Assembly: GCA_044426345.1 (NCBI GenBank)
Contig: JAWXUP010000003.1
Coordinates: 38,738-102,737, forward strand
Source: CAYJLC01 sp044426345
GTDB taxonomy: Bacteria; Bacillota; Clostridia; Oscillospirales; Butyricicoccaceae
Reading direction: 5' to 3'
DNA: 64,000 bases
This document shows, one piece after another, positions 16,533 to 25,732 of this stretch. The notes below the pieces were generated by a model that ran no database searches, had not been told where the DNA came from, and worked only from the letters and a program-made list of their open reading frames with translations. The translations under genes were made by a program, and so were the position numbers. Numbering within the stretch: the first letter of the stretch is position 1; the number at the start of each line of letters is the position of its first letter.

Positions 16533-17618
16533 ATGAACACTTGCGAATTTTGTGGAGCTCAAGTCGAGGAACGACTAACCGAAGTCGAAGGCAAGCACAT
16601 CTGTGACAACTGCTTAGAGGAGGAAACATTTATTTGCGACAGCTGTCATGGCGTCTATTTTCTACGCAATCAAGTAAGCGACGAACACCTTACTATCTGC
16701 AGAAACTGTATTGGAGAAAGATATTATCGTTGCGTTGAGTGCGACTGTTTAGTTCATGCAAACAATGCACTTTACAGAAACGAATACGACGATGACCCAT
16801 ACTGCGAGGACTGTTATAACGAGCGTTTTAGAGATGTAGTTATAAACGACTATTACTACAAACCAGAGCCTATTTTCTATGGTACTGGTACTAGATATTT
16901 CGGTGTTGAACTTGAAATTGACGGTGCTGGCGAAGACAATATCAACGCTCGAAAAATTTTAGAACAAGCAAAACCTGATACTATTTATTTAAAACACGAT
17001 GGAAGTTTGGACGATGGCTTTGAAATAGTCACCCACCCTATGACCCTAGAATATCACTTAGAGCAAATGAAGTGGCCAGAGATTGCAGGGATGGCATTAG
17101 CGCTGAATTATACAAGTCACAAAGCGGGAACTTGTGGTTTGCACGTTCACGTAAATAAAGATTGCTTTGGTGCTAAAAAAGACGAGCAAGAAAAAGTTAT
17201 AGCAAAAATCTTATACTTCGTAGAAAAGCACTGGGACGAGCTTTTAAAATTCTCACGCAGAACCTCGTATCAGCTAAATCGCTGGGCGAAGCGATATGGC
17301 TATGATGAGAAACCTTCAGAACTTCTAGAAAAAGCTAAAAACTTTAATCTAGGAAGATATGTTTCTATTAATATTTCAAACGCTCACACAGTGGAATTTA
17401 GAATTTTTCGTGGCACGCTAAAACTTAATACAATTCTCGCGACATTGCAAATGGTCAATAAAATTTGTGATGTCGCTTTTTGTTTGTCTGAAGATGAAAT
17501 CCGTGAGCTAAGTTGGACAAGTTTTGTGTCATCTATTACAGAAACAGAACTTATAACCTATTTAAAAGAACGTCAAATCTACATAAACGAACCTATCGAA
17601 CACAAGGAGGAAATTTAA
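16533..17618 (+). CDS. Amidoligase-family enzyme with N-terminal zinc ribbons
   Basis: This 361-residue protein has an N-terminal ~100 residues packed with CxxC pairs (three zinc-ribbon or treble-clef units, Cys4 to about Cys97). An amidoligase_2-like domain follows: YFGVELEIDGAG near residue 123, LKHDGSLDDGFEIVTHPM near 155, GLHVHVNKDCFG near 205 and VEFRIFRGTLK near 290. Members are ATP-dependent carboxylate-amine ligases related to glutamine synthetase and are thought to make peptide-like amide bonds. The next gene, one base away, is a class II glutamine amidotransferase, a known neighbour of this family, probably supplying ammonia or acting on the product. AGGAGG precedes the start. Confidence 0.85.
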   Translation: MNTCEFCGAQVEERLTEVEGKHICDNCLEEETFICDSCHGVYFLRNQVSDEHLTICRNCIGERYYRCVECDCLVHANNALYRNEYDDDPYCEDCYNERFRDVVINDYYYKPEPIFYGTGTRYFGVELEIDGAGEDNINARKILEQAKPDTIYLKHDGSLDDGFEIVTHPMTLEYHLEQMKWPEIAGMALALNYTSHKAGTCGLHVHVNKDCFGAKKDEQEKVIAKILYFVEKHWDELLKFSRRTSYQLNRWAKRYGYDEKPSELLEKAKNFNLGRYVSINISNAHTVEFRIFRGTLKLNTILATLQMVNKICDVAFCLSEDEIRELSWTSFVSSITETELITYLKERQIYINEPIEHKEEI

Positions 17619-17619
17619 T

Positions 17620-18528
17620 ATGTGTGCAATTTTCGGAATTATTGATTACAAAAAGGTACTTTCAAAAGTTCAAAGAGAACAAATGCTAAAGGTATTAGCA
17701 AATGAATGTATGTCGCGTGGAACAGATGCAACAGGTATTTCTTATTTGAAAAACAATAGCTTAACAATTTATAAAAGACCTAAAAAAGCAAACAAAATGC
17801 GCTTCAAACTACCCGTTGACAGCAATGTTATAATGGGTCACACACGAATGACTACACAAGGCAATGAAAAGTTTAATTTCAACAACCACCCATTTTTAGG
17901 ACGTGCCGGCAAAAGCAAATTCGCACTAGCTCACAATGGCGTAATTTACAACGATACAAGCCTTAGAAAAAGCGAAAAACTGCCTAAAACTCACATCGAA
18001 ACCGACAGCTATATTGCAGTGCAATTAATAGAAAAAGAGAACGTCTTAAACTTTAACAGCATTAAAAATATGGCAGAAAAAGTTTCTGGATCTTTCTGTT
18101 TTAGCATACTTGACGAAAATAAAAATTTATACCTTGTCAAAGGCAGTAATCCACTTTGTATTATGCATTTTGCTCAAGGATTTTATGTTTACGCATCTAC
18201 CCAAGATATTGTGAAAAAGTTTATGGAAAAACTCAAATTAAGCCTACTAAATCGCACTGAAATTTGTTTGGAAGAAGGCGATATTTTGCACATTGATTGT
18301 CGTGGTAATTTAAATAAAACTAAATTTGAATTTGACAGTTTAGATTATTATCTTAGCCGAAGAAATGTCATGTATTCACACGAGTTTTTAAACGATAATT
18401 TTTACCTTGAGGATATAAAATCAGTCGCATCATCTTTCGGTTATACGTCAGACGATGTTGACAAGCTGATAAGCCAAGGATTTACACTTGAAGAAATAGA
18501 AGAATTTTTCTATGGATATATTTATTAG
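17620..18528 (+). CDS. Class II glutamine amidotransferase
   Basis: This 302-residue protein begins MCAIFG, giving the nucleophilic Cys at position 2 after Met removal, as in Ntn-type glutamine amidotransferases. It carries HTRMTTQG, NNHPFLG, LAHNGVIYND and ETDSY, which match the glutaminase pocket of the GlmS/PurF/AsnB group. There is no synthase domain, so the ammonia acceptor must be another protein, most likely the adjacent amidoligase. AAGGAGG lies inside the end of the upstream gene. Confidence 0.87.
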   Translation: MCAIFGIIDYKKVLSKVQREQMLKVLANECMSRGTDATGISYLKNNSLTIYKRPKKANKMRFKLPVDSNVIMGHTRMTTQGNEKFNFNNHPFLGRAGKSKFALAHNGVIYNDTSLRKSEKLPKTHIETDSYIAVQLIEKENVLNFNSIKNMAEKVSGSFCFSILDENKNLYLVKGSNPLCIMHFAQGFYVYASTQDIVKKFMEKLKLSLLNRTEICLEEGDILHIDCRGNLNKTKFEFDSLDYYLSRRNVMYSHEFLNDNFYLEDIKSVASSFGYTSDDVDKLISQGFTLEEIEEFFYGYIY

Positions 18529-18537
18529 GAGGCGTTT

Positions 18538-19086
18538 ATGAACATCGGATATATACGCGTCAGCACTGCCGAGCAAAATACCATTCGACAAGAAGTTTTG
18601 ATGAGTGAGCTTGGTGTTAGCGAGGTTTTCATCGATAAAGCTAGTGGTAAAAACAAAGACCGTGTCGAGCTTCGAAAAATGCTCGATTTTGTACGCAAGG
18701 GCGATACTGTTATCGTAGAAAGCATTTCAAGATTTGCAAGAAATACTAAGGATTTACTTGAGCTTGTAGATATTTTAAACAGCAAGGAAGTCGTGTTCAT
18801 CTCGAAAAAAGAAGCAATAGATACCACAACACCTACCGGCAAGTTTATGCTAACTGTTTTCGGTGCAGTGGCAGAGCTTGAACGAGAATATATTTTGTCA
18901 CGCCAAAAAGAAGGTGTTGAAATTGCAAAGCTTGCAGGCAAATATACAGGTCGAAAACCAAAGGAGTATATCGATTTTGACAGGATAATTTTCAGATGGA
19001 AAAACGGAGAAATTTCTGCAACAGATGCAATGAAGTATTTAAAAATGTCGTCGAGTACTTTTTACAGAAGAGTTAAGGATATATAA
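18538..19086 (+). CDS. Small serine recombinase (resolvase/invertase family)
   Basis: This 182-residue protein has the resolvase domain (IGYIRVSTAEQNT with the serine near residue 9, FIDKASGKNKDR, SRFARNTKDLLELV, GAVAELEREYILSRQKEG). A C-terminal Hin-type helix-turn-helix ends the protein (ATDAMKYLKMSSSTFYRRV). Its size is typical of resolvases and invertases. It starts 9 bases after the amidotransferase gene behind GGAGG, so it is the last gene of that operon. Confidence 0.93.
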   Translation: MNIGYIRVSTAEQNTIRQEVLMSELGVSEVFIDKASGKNKDRVELRKMLDFVRKGDTVIVESISRFARNTKDLLELVDILNSKEVVFISKKEAIDTTTPTGKFMLTVFGAVAELEREYILSRQKEGVEIAKLAGKYTGRKPKEYIDFDRIIFRWKNGEISATDAMKYLKMSSSTFYRRVKDI

Positions 19087-19091
19087 GAAAT

Positions 19092-19117
19092 CGCCGTAGA
19101 CTTTGCAGTCTACGGCG
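19092..19117 (+). terminator. Terminator after the recombinase gene
   Basis: A perfect 11-base stem (CGCCGTAGACT / AGTCTACGGCG) with a 4-base loop lies 5 bases after the stop codon. The T run is weak. Confidence 0.7.
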
Positions 19118-19330
19118 TTATGTCAATAGGGTGTAATTTTTTTATGGGATATGTCAAAAGGGCAAAACCAAGTCTAATGGGATAGGTTTTGAGTGTGTCG
19201 TTTGGGTGTGGGTTATTGGGAGAGAATTTTTTATAAAATATAGAATATTTTTGTGTAGAAACCATATATTTGTCCTTTTAAGTATGTTATAATATGTGTA
19301 TAAATTATATTTACAAAAGGAGGATCTTTT

Positions 19331-21715
19331 ATGCATAAAATTTCTCATATAAATTACGAAAAAAATGTTAAGTGCGAACTTGAATTATTCGAGCATTGCA
19401 GACAGGTATCTGATTACGCATTCTATAGCTTGGAAAATACAAATTTTCAAAATTTAGCTAAACTAAGTGGTCTATATCACGATGCAGGAAAGGCCTCTAG
19501 TGAGTTCCAAGATTACATTGAGCGAGCAACTAGTTTAGATGAAAGCATAAAAAAGACTGCCATACGTGGAAGTATTAATCATACTTTTTTCGGTGTGAAA
19601 TTAATTTTTGAAAACCATTATAACGAAAGCAATCTATTTGAAAAATTGGCTTGCGAAATAATCGCTTATACAAGTGGAGCTCATCATGGCTTATTTGATA
19701 TTTCAGATATAAATAATGGTACAAACGGTTTTGACCACAGAAAATGTTTTAAGCATCATGAAGAAGATATGATGAAAAAATATTTTTACAGTGAAATTGC
19801 CTCAAAACAAGAAGTTGATGAGCTGTTTGTAAATGCTACATATGAAATAGAAGTTTTCGTTAAAGCAGTAAAAAATATTTGTGAAAATTCAGAAGATTTT
19901 CAATATTATTTAGGTTGTTTGGTTCGTTTGGTTTTATCGTCAATTATTGAAGCAGATAGAAAAAGTGTTATGCAATTTATGAAAATTGATTTATTTGAAG
20001 ATAAATATACAGACTTTAATGATATTTTGAATACTTTTGAAGAAAATATAAAATGTTTTACATCAGACACACCAATTAACATAGCTAGGGGTGATATATC
20101 AAATCAGTGCAAAAAATTTGCTAAAAACAAAGAAGGTATTTATAAGCTGTCCGTACCAACCGGTGGAGGAAAAACACTTTCTAGTTTGAGATATACTTTA
20201 AACCATATAATAAATCATAATAAAAAACGTTGTTTTTTTGTAATGCCTCTTTTGGCTATAATAGAGCAAAATGCAAACGAAATACGCAAATACACAGATT
20301 TTAATATATTAGAGCATCATTCAAACGTTATTAATACCCAAGATTCTGATGATGAATTGTCATATAATCAGCTTATAACCGGAAATTGGAAGGGACAAAT
20401 GACAGTAACGACTCTTGTGCAGTTACTAAACACAATGTTTGACCATAAGACCACCAGCATTTGTAGATTTAATGCCCTTATAGACAGTGTTATAGTTATA
20501 GATGAAGTGCAAACTATTCCAATTCATATGCAATCTATGTTTAATAATATGGTGAATTTCCTGCAATCGTTTTGCAAAGCAACTGTAATTCTATGTTCTG
20601 CAACTCAACCACCTTTTGCAAAGACCGAGCGACCTATAAATATTTCAAGCCCTTCGCAGCTGGTATCAGAAGATTATGTAGAAATTTTTGAACGAACTGA
20701 AATCATTTCACTTTTCAAAGAATATGGCTGGGATATTGATGATGTTTCCTCACTTGCGCAAGAAATTACTGAAAAGAACAATTCTACACTTATTATTTGT
20801 AATAAAAAATCTCAAGCAAAAGAATTGTTTGAAAAATTATCTAAGTGCGAAGACAATGTGTTTCATTTATCTACTTCGCTTTGCAAAAAGCACAGACAAG
20901 ATACTTTAGAAAATATAAAAACCATACTTAATGATAAACAAAATACAAATCAAAAAATAATTGTAATTTCAACGCAACTAATTGAGGCTGGTGTTGATAT
21001 TTCTTTTAGTTGCGTTATACGTGCAATGGCAGGCCTTGATAATGTAATTCAAGCAGCGGGAAGATGTAATAGAAATGGTTCAATTAACAAAAAATGTCCT
21101 GTGTATATTGTTAATTTTAAAGAGGAAGCCTTAACTAGCTTACCTGAAATCCAAAAAGCAAAAGATGCGACCAATAAGTTGCTAGAAAATTATAAAAAAT
21201 CTCCAGATATATTTGATAATAAGCTAGATAGTAAAAAAGCAATTGACTATTTTTATAAACAGAGATATAAAAAGCTAAACAAAGGCGAACAAGATTATCC
21301 AATCAAAAAAAATGGTGTATCTTTATATTCTATATATTCTTTACTATCCGAAAATAACACTATAAAGAAAAAATCTTTATATATTTTAAAGCAATCGTTT
21401 AAAACAGCTGCTAAAGAATTTAAGGTTTTCAATGATAATACAATTGATATTATTGTGCCGTACGGTCAAGGACAAGAATGTATTGCTAATCTTTGTAGCG
21501 ATAAGAGTAAGTATGATTTAGGCTTTAGAAAAGAATGGATTGAGCAAAGCAAACCATATATCGTATCGGTATATGAATATGAGCTTAAAAAACTCAACGA
21601 ACAAGGTGCTATATTCTCAATTTTTGATAATGAAATTTTAGCATTAAATATAAGCTTTTATGATGAGTATTTAGGTATAAAACAAGAAATTAAAATAAAT
21701 TTTATGGAGGTGTAA
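19331..21715 (+). CDS. cas3: CRISPR-associated nuclease/helicase Cas3, type I-C
   Basis: Cas3 degrades target DNA after Cascade recognition. The 794-residue protein joins an HD nuclease domain (LYHDAGK, His50-Asp51) to a superfamily 2 helicase: PTGGGKT near residue 277, DEVQ near 391, SATQPP near 421 and QAAGRCNRNG near 575. Its length is normal for the family. It is the first gene of a seven-gene cas operon on one strand. AGGAGG at 19319-19324 supports the start; a TATAAT at 19289-19294 may be the operon's -10 box but has no good -35. Confidence 0.97.
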   Translation: MHKISHINYEKNVKCELELFEHCRQVSDYAFYSLENTNFQNLAKLSGLYHDAGKASSEFQDYIERATSLDESIKKTAIRGSINHTFFGVKLIFENHYNESNLFEKLACEIIAYTSGAHHGLFDISDINNGTNGFDHRKCFKHHEEDMMKKYFYSEIASKQEVDELFVNATYEIEVFVKAVKNICENSEDFQYYLGCLVRLVLSSIIEADRKSVMQFMKIDLFEDKYTDFNDILNTFEENIKCFTSDTPINIARGDISNQCKKFAKNKEGIYKLSVPTGGGKTLSSLRYTLNHIINHNKKRCFFVMPLLAIIEQNANEIRKYTDFNILEHHSNVINTQDSDDELSYNQLITGNWKGQMTVTTLVQLLNTMFDHKTTSICRFNALIDSVIVIDEVQTIPIHMQSMFNNMVNFLQSFCKATVILCSATQPPFAKTERPINISSPSQLVSEDYVEIFERTEIISLFKEYGWDIDDVSSLAQEITEKNNSTLIICNKKSQAKELFEKLSKCEDNVFHLSTSLCKKHRQDTLENIKTILNDKQNTNQKIIVISTQLIEAGVDISFSCVIRAMAGLDNVIQAAGRCNRNGSINKKCPVYIVNFKEEALTSLPEIQKAKDATNKLLENYKKSPDIFDNKLDSKKAIDYFYKQRYKKLNKGEQDYPIKKNGVSLYSIYSLLSENNTIKKKSLYILKQSFKTAAKEFKVFNDNTIDIIVPYGQGQECIANLCSDKSKYDLGFRKEWIEQSKPYIVSVYEYELKKLNEQGAIFSIFDNEILALNISFYDEYLGIKQEIKINFMEV

Positions 21716-21716
21716 A

Positions 21717-22445
21717 ATGAAGTATGAAAATTCAATAACTTTTGAGATTACAGGAGATTACGCTCTGTTCTCGGACCCAATATCCAGACCTGGTGGAGAA
21801 AAATGCACATTGCAAATCCCAACTTATGAAGCAATTAAAGGAATTTTGCATTCAATCTATTGGAAGCCAACTATCATATGGTTTGTAGATGAAATTCGAA
21901 TTATGAATCCTATTCAAACCACATCAAAAGGAATTCGACCTATTGGTTACACTGGTGGTAATGATTTATCTTACTACACTTATCTAAAAGATTGTCGGTA
22001 TAAGGTAAAGGCTCATTTTGAGTGGAATAAAAATCGACCAGAACTTGCAAGCGATAGAAATGAACACAAGCATTTTCAAATTACAAAAAGAATGCTTATC
22101 CGTGGTGGCAGACGTGATATATTTTTAGGAACAAGAGAGTGTCAGGGGTATGTTGAACCTTGTGATTTTAATGAAGGTGAAAGCTTTTATGAAAATATTT
22201 CTGAAATGGCATTTGGACTTATGTATCATGGAATTACATATGCAGATGAAGCCTATGATGAACAAACAAATGGCAATATGACTATTAGATTTTGGCGTCC
22301 AGTTATGAAAAATGGAGTGATTTCATTTTTACGACCAGACGAATGTGAGATAGTTAAAGTTGCTCGAAGTATGAAAATGAAAACTTTTGGCGAAGAAAAT
22401 TTTACAAAAGTTGACGATTTTTCAGAATTAAGCGAGGTGTTGTAA
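21717..22445 (+). CDS. cas5c: CRISPR-associated protein Cas5c (crRNA-processing type)
   Basis: In type I-C systems Cas5c replaces Cas6, cuts the repeat hairpin and holds the crRNA 5' handle. The 242-residue sequence has the family features FEITGDYALFSDPISRPGGEK, IPTYEAIKGILHSIYWKP and RGGRRDIFLGTRECQGYVEP. It starts one base after the cas3 stop behind a GGAGGT site. Confidence 0.95.
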   Translation: MKYENSITFEITGDYALFSDPISRPGGEKCTLQIPTYEAIKGILHSIYWKPTIIWFVDEIRIMNPIQTTSKGIRPIGYTGGNDLSYYTYLKDCRYKVKAHFEWNKNRPELASDRNEHKHFQITKRMLIRGGRRDIFLGTRECQGYVEPCDFNEGESFYENISEMAFGLMYHGITYADEAYDEQTNGNMTIRFWRPVMKNGVISFLRPDECEIVKVARSMKMKTFGEENFTKVDDFSELSEVL

Positions 22446-24263
22446 TTGGGAATTTTTAATCAAGCGATGATTACATATGATAATTTAAGTGATAAAGTTG
22501 GTGTTTTAGAAGATGGAAAGCGAGAGCCCCTTTGCCCTATTTGCCATATTATTGCTAAAGCGCAAATTGAAGTTACAATAACCGAAGATGGAGAGTTTAA
22601 TTCAGCTAGAATTATCGGTAAAGATGAAGAAAAGACTATAATACCAGTGACTGAGAGTTCCGCTAGTCGCTCATCTGGTGTAGCTCCTCACATTTTATCT
22701 GATCAGCTAAGTTATATTACTAAAATTATTCCAGATAAAAAGAAATCAACATATGAAAAATTTGAAAAATATTGTTCAAATTTAGAAATTTTTATAAATT
22801 CTAAATTAGCTCATAAAAAAGCAATGGCAGTATTTAATTACATTTTCAAAGAGCGACTATTAGACGATTTAATAGCAAGTTCTATAATAAAAAAAGACGA
22901 AACTGGTGCATTGAAAGGGAAAATAAACTCTACAGATTATGAAAAATGTTTAGTTCGTTGGTGTGTTTTAACTAATGATGACACATATGATGAATGTCAT
23001 CGAGATATTACATTATTTAAAGCATGGCAAGATTACGTCTTGTCCACTAATGGTAATTTAGATTTATGTGCAGTTACTGGAGAGCTTACCATTTCTACAC
23101 AAAATCATGCTAAGGGTATTGTAGCAAAAGATAATGGTGCAAAACTAGTATCCGCAAATGATAGCTCCGGCTTTACTTATCGTGGACGATTTAAAAACAG
23201 CAATGAAATTGCTAGCATTGGTTTTGTTGCAAGCCAAAAGGCACACTTAGCACTTCGATATTTAGTCGCTAATAATAGTGTTTATATGGGTGATAGTAAT
23301 TCTGGTCGAACTTTTTTGTGGTGGAGTCCTCAAGGTAGGAAGCTCGTAAAATTCGATGATTTTGGCTTTAAAAAATCCGACAGCACAGAATTGTTAAACT
23401 ACAAAAACGAACTTTTTCAAACTCTTACCGGATTTAAAAATAATTATGATATATTAGATGATATTATAGTAGCCTCTTTTGAAGCAGCAACTACTGGTAG
23501 ATTATCTGTTACTTATTATAATGAAATGAACGCAAATGACTTTTTCGAAAGAATTTCTATATGGTATGAAAACATTGCAATTTCTGATTATTATATACCT
23601 ACTTTTAAAAATATAATCGAATATGCATTTGGTAGAGAAAATGATAATGGATTTTTTAATGCAGATGGAAATATTTTAAAGAAAGAAAGTCAAGTTTTAT
23701 TATATTGTATGTTAGAAAATAGACCTATACCAAGTTATTACATTAAGACTCTTACTACAAGAGCAACAAAACAAGCTTTATATGAAAATAAAAGCAGAAA
23801 TCGAATACTATTAACAGCCTGTGCGATTATTAGAAAATTTTATAATGATAAATTAATGAGGGAGGAATTTAAAATGGTATTAGACGAAAAAAATGCTGAT
23901 AGAAGTTATTTATTTGGTCGATATTTAGCAGTTGCCGAAAGACTTGAAAGCCAAACATATTCAAATGATGAAAAAAGAGAAACAAATGCAATTCGAATGC
24001 AAATAAGCTTTTCACAAAAACCATTTACCAGTTTTAGGGCATTAGAAGAACGACTTATCAGCTATAAAGCAAAATTGCCACAAGGTAGTAAAATTTATTA
24101 TCAAAATTTAATTTCAGAAATAATATCAAAACTTGATATAGAAAATATATCAGAGCTTAACAAACCACTAGAAAGTATATATCTATTAGGGTATTATCAC
24201 CAAAGAGAAGCTTTTTTCAAAGGAAAACAAGAAACTAAAACGGAGGAAAATGAAGATGAATAA
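22446..24263 (+). CDS. cas8c: Type I-C large Cascade subunit Cas8c/Csd1
   Basis: This 605-residue protein matches Csd1-type Cas8c, the PAM-recognising large subunit. Visible family traits are CPICHI near residue 30, LAVTGE-like LCAVTGELT, and the SSGFTYRGRF and NSGRTFLWWS segments. The start is TTG immediately after the cas5c stop, with GAGGTG upstream. In type I-C an internal start in cas8c usually yields the small subunit Cas11c: a GGGAGGAA-preceded ATG at about 23874 could serve this purpose, which is inference. Confidence 0.94.
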   Translation: MGIFNQAMITYDNLSDKVGVLEDGKREPLCPICHIIAKAQIEVTITEDGEFNSARIIGKDEEKTIIPVTESSASRSSGVAPHILSDQLSYITKIIPDKKKSTYEKFEKYCSNLEIFINSKLAHKKAMAVFNYIFKERLLDDLIASSIIKKDETGALKGKINSTDYEKCLVRWCVLTNDDTYDECHRDITLFKAWQDYVLSTNGNLDLCAVTGELTISTQNHAKGIVAKDNGAKLVSANDSSGFTYRGRFKNSNEIASIGFVASQKAHLALRYLVANNSVYMGDSNSGRTFLWWSPQGRKLVKFDDFGFKKSDSTELLNYKNELFQTLTGFKNNYDILDDIIVASFEAATTGRLSVTYYNEMNANDFFERISIWYENIAISDYYIPTFKNIIEYAFGRENDNGFFNADGNILKKESQVLLYCMLENRPIPSYYIKTLTTRATKQALYENKSRNRILLTACAIIRKFYNDKLMREEFKMVLDEKNADRSYLFGRYLAVAERLESQTYSNDEKRETNAIRMQISFSQKPFTSFRALEERLISYKAKLPQGSKIYYQNLISEIISKLDIENISELNKPLESIYLLGYYHQREAFFKGKQETKTEENEDE

Positions 24264-25074
24264 AATCGATTTTGTATTATTTGTAAATGTTGACAGAGCA
24301 AATCCAAATGGCGATCCACTTGACGGAAACAGACCACGCACAGATTATTTAGGTTATGGTGAAATTTCAGATGTGTGCATTAAACGTAAAATTCGTAATC
24401 GCTTACAAGATTTAGGTCAAAATACTTTTGTACAATCGGCAGAACGTTGTGCTGATGGTTACGAAAGTTTAAGCGAAAGAGCAACTAAAGAAATCGGTAA
24501 AGAAAAGAATATTGATATTTATGCAAAAAAAGCTTGTGAAAAATGGATAGATGTTAGAAGTTTTGGCCAAGTATTTGCATTTAAAGCTGATAGTGTTTCA
24601 GTAGGTGTTAGAGGTCCTGTTTCAATTCATCAAGGCGTTAGTATTTCTCCAGTCGAAGTTGTATCTATGCAAATCACAAAAAGTGTAAATAGTGAGCCAG
24701 CTAAAGGTAAATCTTCTGATACAATGGGCACAAAACACTACGTTAAATTCGGTCTTTATAAAATAAAAGGTTCTATAAATGTTCAGTTAGCAGAAAAAAC
24801 TGGATTTAACAACGATGATGCTAAACTAATCAAAGAATCTCTTGCGACTTTATTTGAAAATGATAGTTCCTCTGCAAGACCTGAAGGTTCTATGGCAGTA
24901 CATAAACTATTTTGGTTTGAACACAATAGCAAATCTGGTGATTATTCAACACTTAAAGTGCATAACAGCGTAAAAGCTACTGCCAATGTTGATTCACCAT
25001 CTTGCGCAGATGATTATAGTATTTTTGTTGAACCTCTTGACGGATTAAACTGTGAAGAAATTGATGGAATATAA
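24256..25074 (+). CDS. cas7c: Type I-C Cascade backbone Cas7c/Csd2
   Basis: Cas7c forms the helical backbone along the crRNA. The 272-residue protein starts MNKIDFVLFVNVDRANPNGDPLDGNRPRTDY, the typical Csd2 N-terminus, and contains SFGQVFAFKADSVSVGVRGPVSIHQGVSI. I prefer ATG at 24256 (9 bases after GGAGG) to the ATG at 24250. It overlaps the end of cas8c and is overlapped by cas4, consistent with translational coupling. Confidence 0.95.
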   Translation: MNKIDFVLFVNVDRANPNGDPLDGNRPRTDYLGYGEISDVCIKRKIRNRLQDLGQNTFVQSAERCADGYESLSERATKEIGKEKNIDIYAKKACEKWIDVRSFGQVFAFKADSVSVGVRGPVSIHQGVSISPVEVVSMQITKSVNSEPAKGKSSDTMGTKHYVKFGLYKIKGSINVQLAEKTGFNNDDAKLIKESLATLFENDSSSARPEGSMAVHKLFWFEHNSKSGDYSTLKVHNSVKATANVDSPSCADDYSIFVEPLDGLNCEEIDGI

Positions 25075-25732
25075 TGAACAAGATTTTTTAATGATTTCAG
25101 GAATACAACATTTTCTATTCTGCAAACGTCAATGGGCATTAATACATATTGAAAATGGGTGGGTTGATAATATTCACACTGTTGAAGGCGATATTATGCA
25201 CGAAAAAGTTCATGATAGCACAAAAAACGAACTCAGAAAAGACATTTTCACAACCAGAGGTATGAATATATTTTCTAAAAAACTGGGTGTTTCTGGACAA
25301 TGTGATGTAGTTGAATTTAGACAAAGTAACGATGGTATTAATCTTCAAAACAAATCAGGCAAATGGATTCCATATCCTATTGAATATAAAAAAGGAAGTA
25401 GCAAAATTACCGATATTGACAGAGTTCAACTTTGCGCACAAGCTATGTGTTTGGAAGAAATGTTGTGTTGTGAAATAGATCAAGGTGCATTATTTTATGG
25501 AGAAACCAGAAAACGAGAAGTTGTGGATTTTGATAATGAACTTAGAGATTTAGTTGCTAATTTATTTTCTCAAATGCACGAACTGTATAAAAAAGGCTAT
25601 ACCCCAAAAGTTAAGACAACCAAATCTTGCAATGCTTGTTCACTAAAAGAAATTTGCGTTCCAAAACTTATGCGAAATAAGAATGTTTCTAATTATATAG
25701 CTAGTTTTTTGAAAGAAGATGATGATTTATAA
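25064..25732 (+). CDS. cas4: CRISPR adaptation exonuclease Cas4
   Basis: Cas4 trims prespacers and helps select the PAM during adaptation. The 222-residue protein has FLFCKRQWALIHIE (first iron-sulfur cysteine), the RecB-type EYKKGS motif and the C-terminal CNACSLKEICVP cysteines, four in all for a [4Fe-4S] cluster. ATG at 25064 gives the usual MEYNE start; GTG at 25052 is an alternative. Its TAA stop at 25730-25732 overlaps the presumed cas1 start. Confidence 0.93.
   Translation: MEYNEQDFLMISGIQHFLFCKRQWALIHIENGWVDNIHTVEGDIMHEKVHDSTKNELRKDIFTTRGMNIFSKKLGVSGQCDVVEFRQSNDGINLQNKSGKWIPYPIEYKKGSSKITDIDRVQLCAQAMCLEEMLCCEIDQGALFYGETRKREVVDFDNELRDLVANLFSQMHELYKKGYTPKVKTTKSCNACSLKEICVPKLMRNKNVSNYIASFLKEDDDL

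Noticed and set aside
18538..19086. The small resolvase as the recombinase of the sigK element
   Set aside because: Skin-type excision uses large serine recombinases; this protein is resolvase-sized with a Hin-type HTH, so the partial gene at the left edge is the better candidate.
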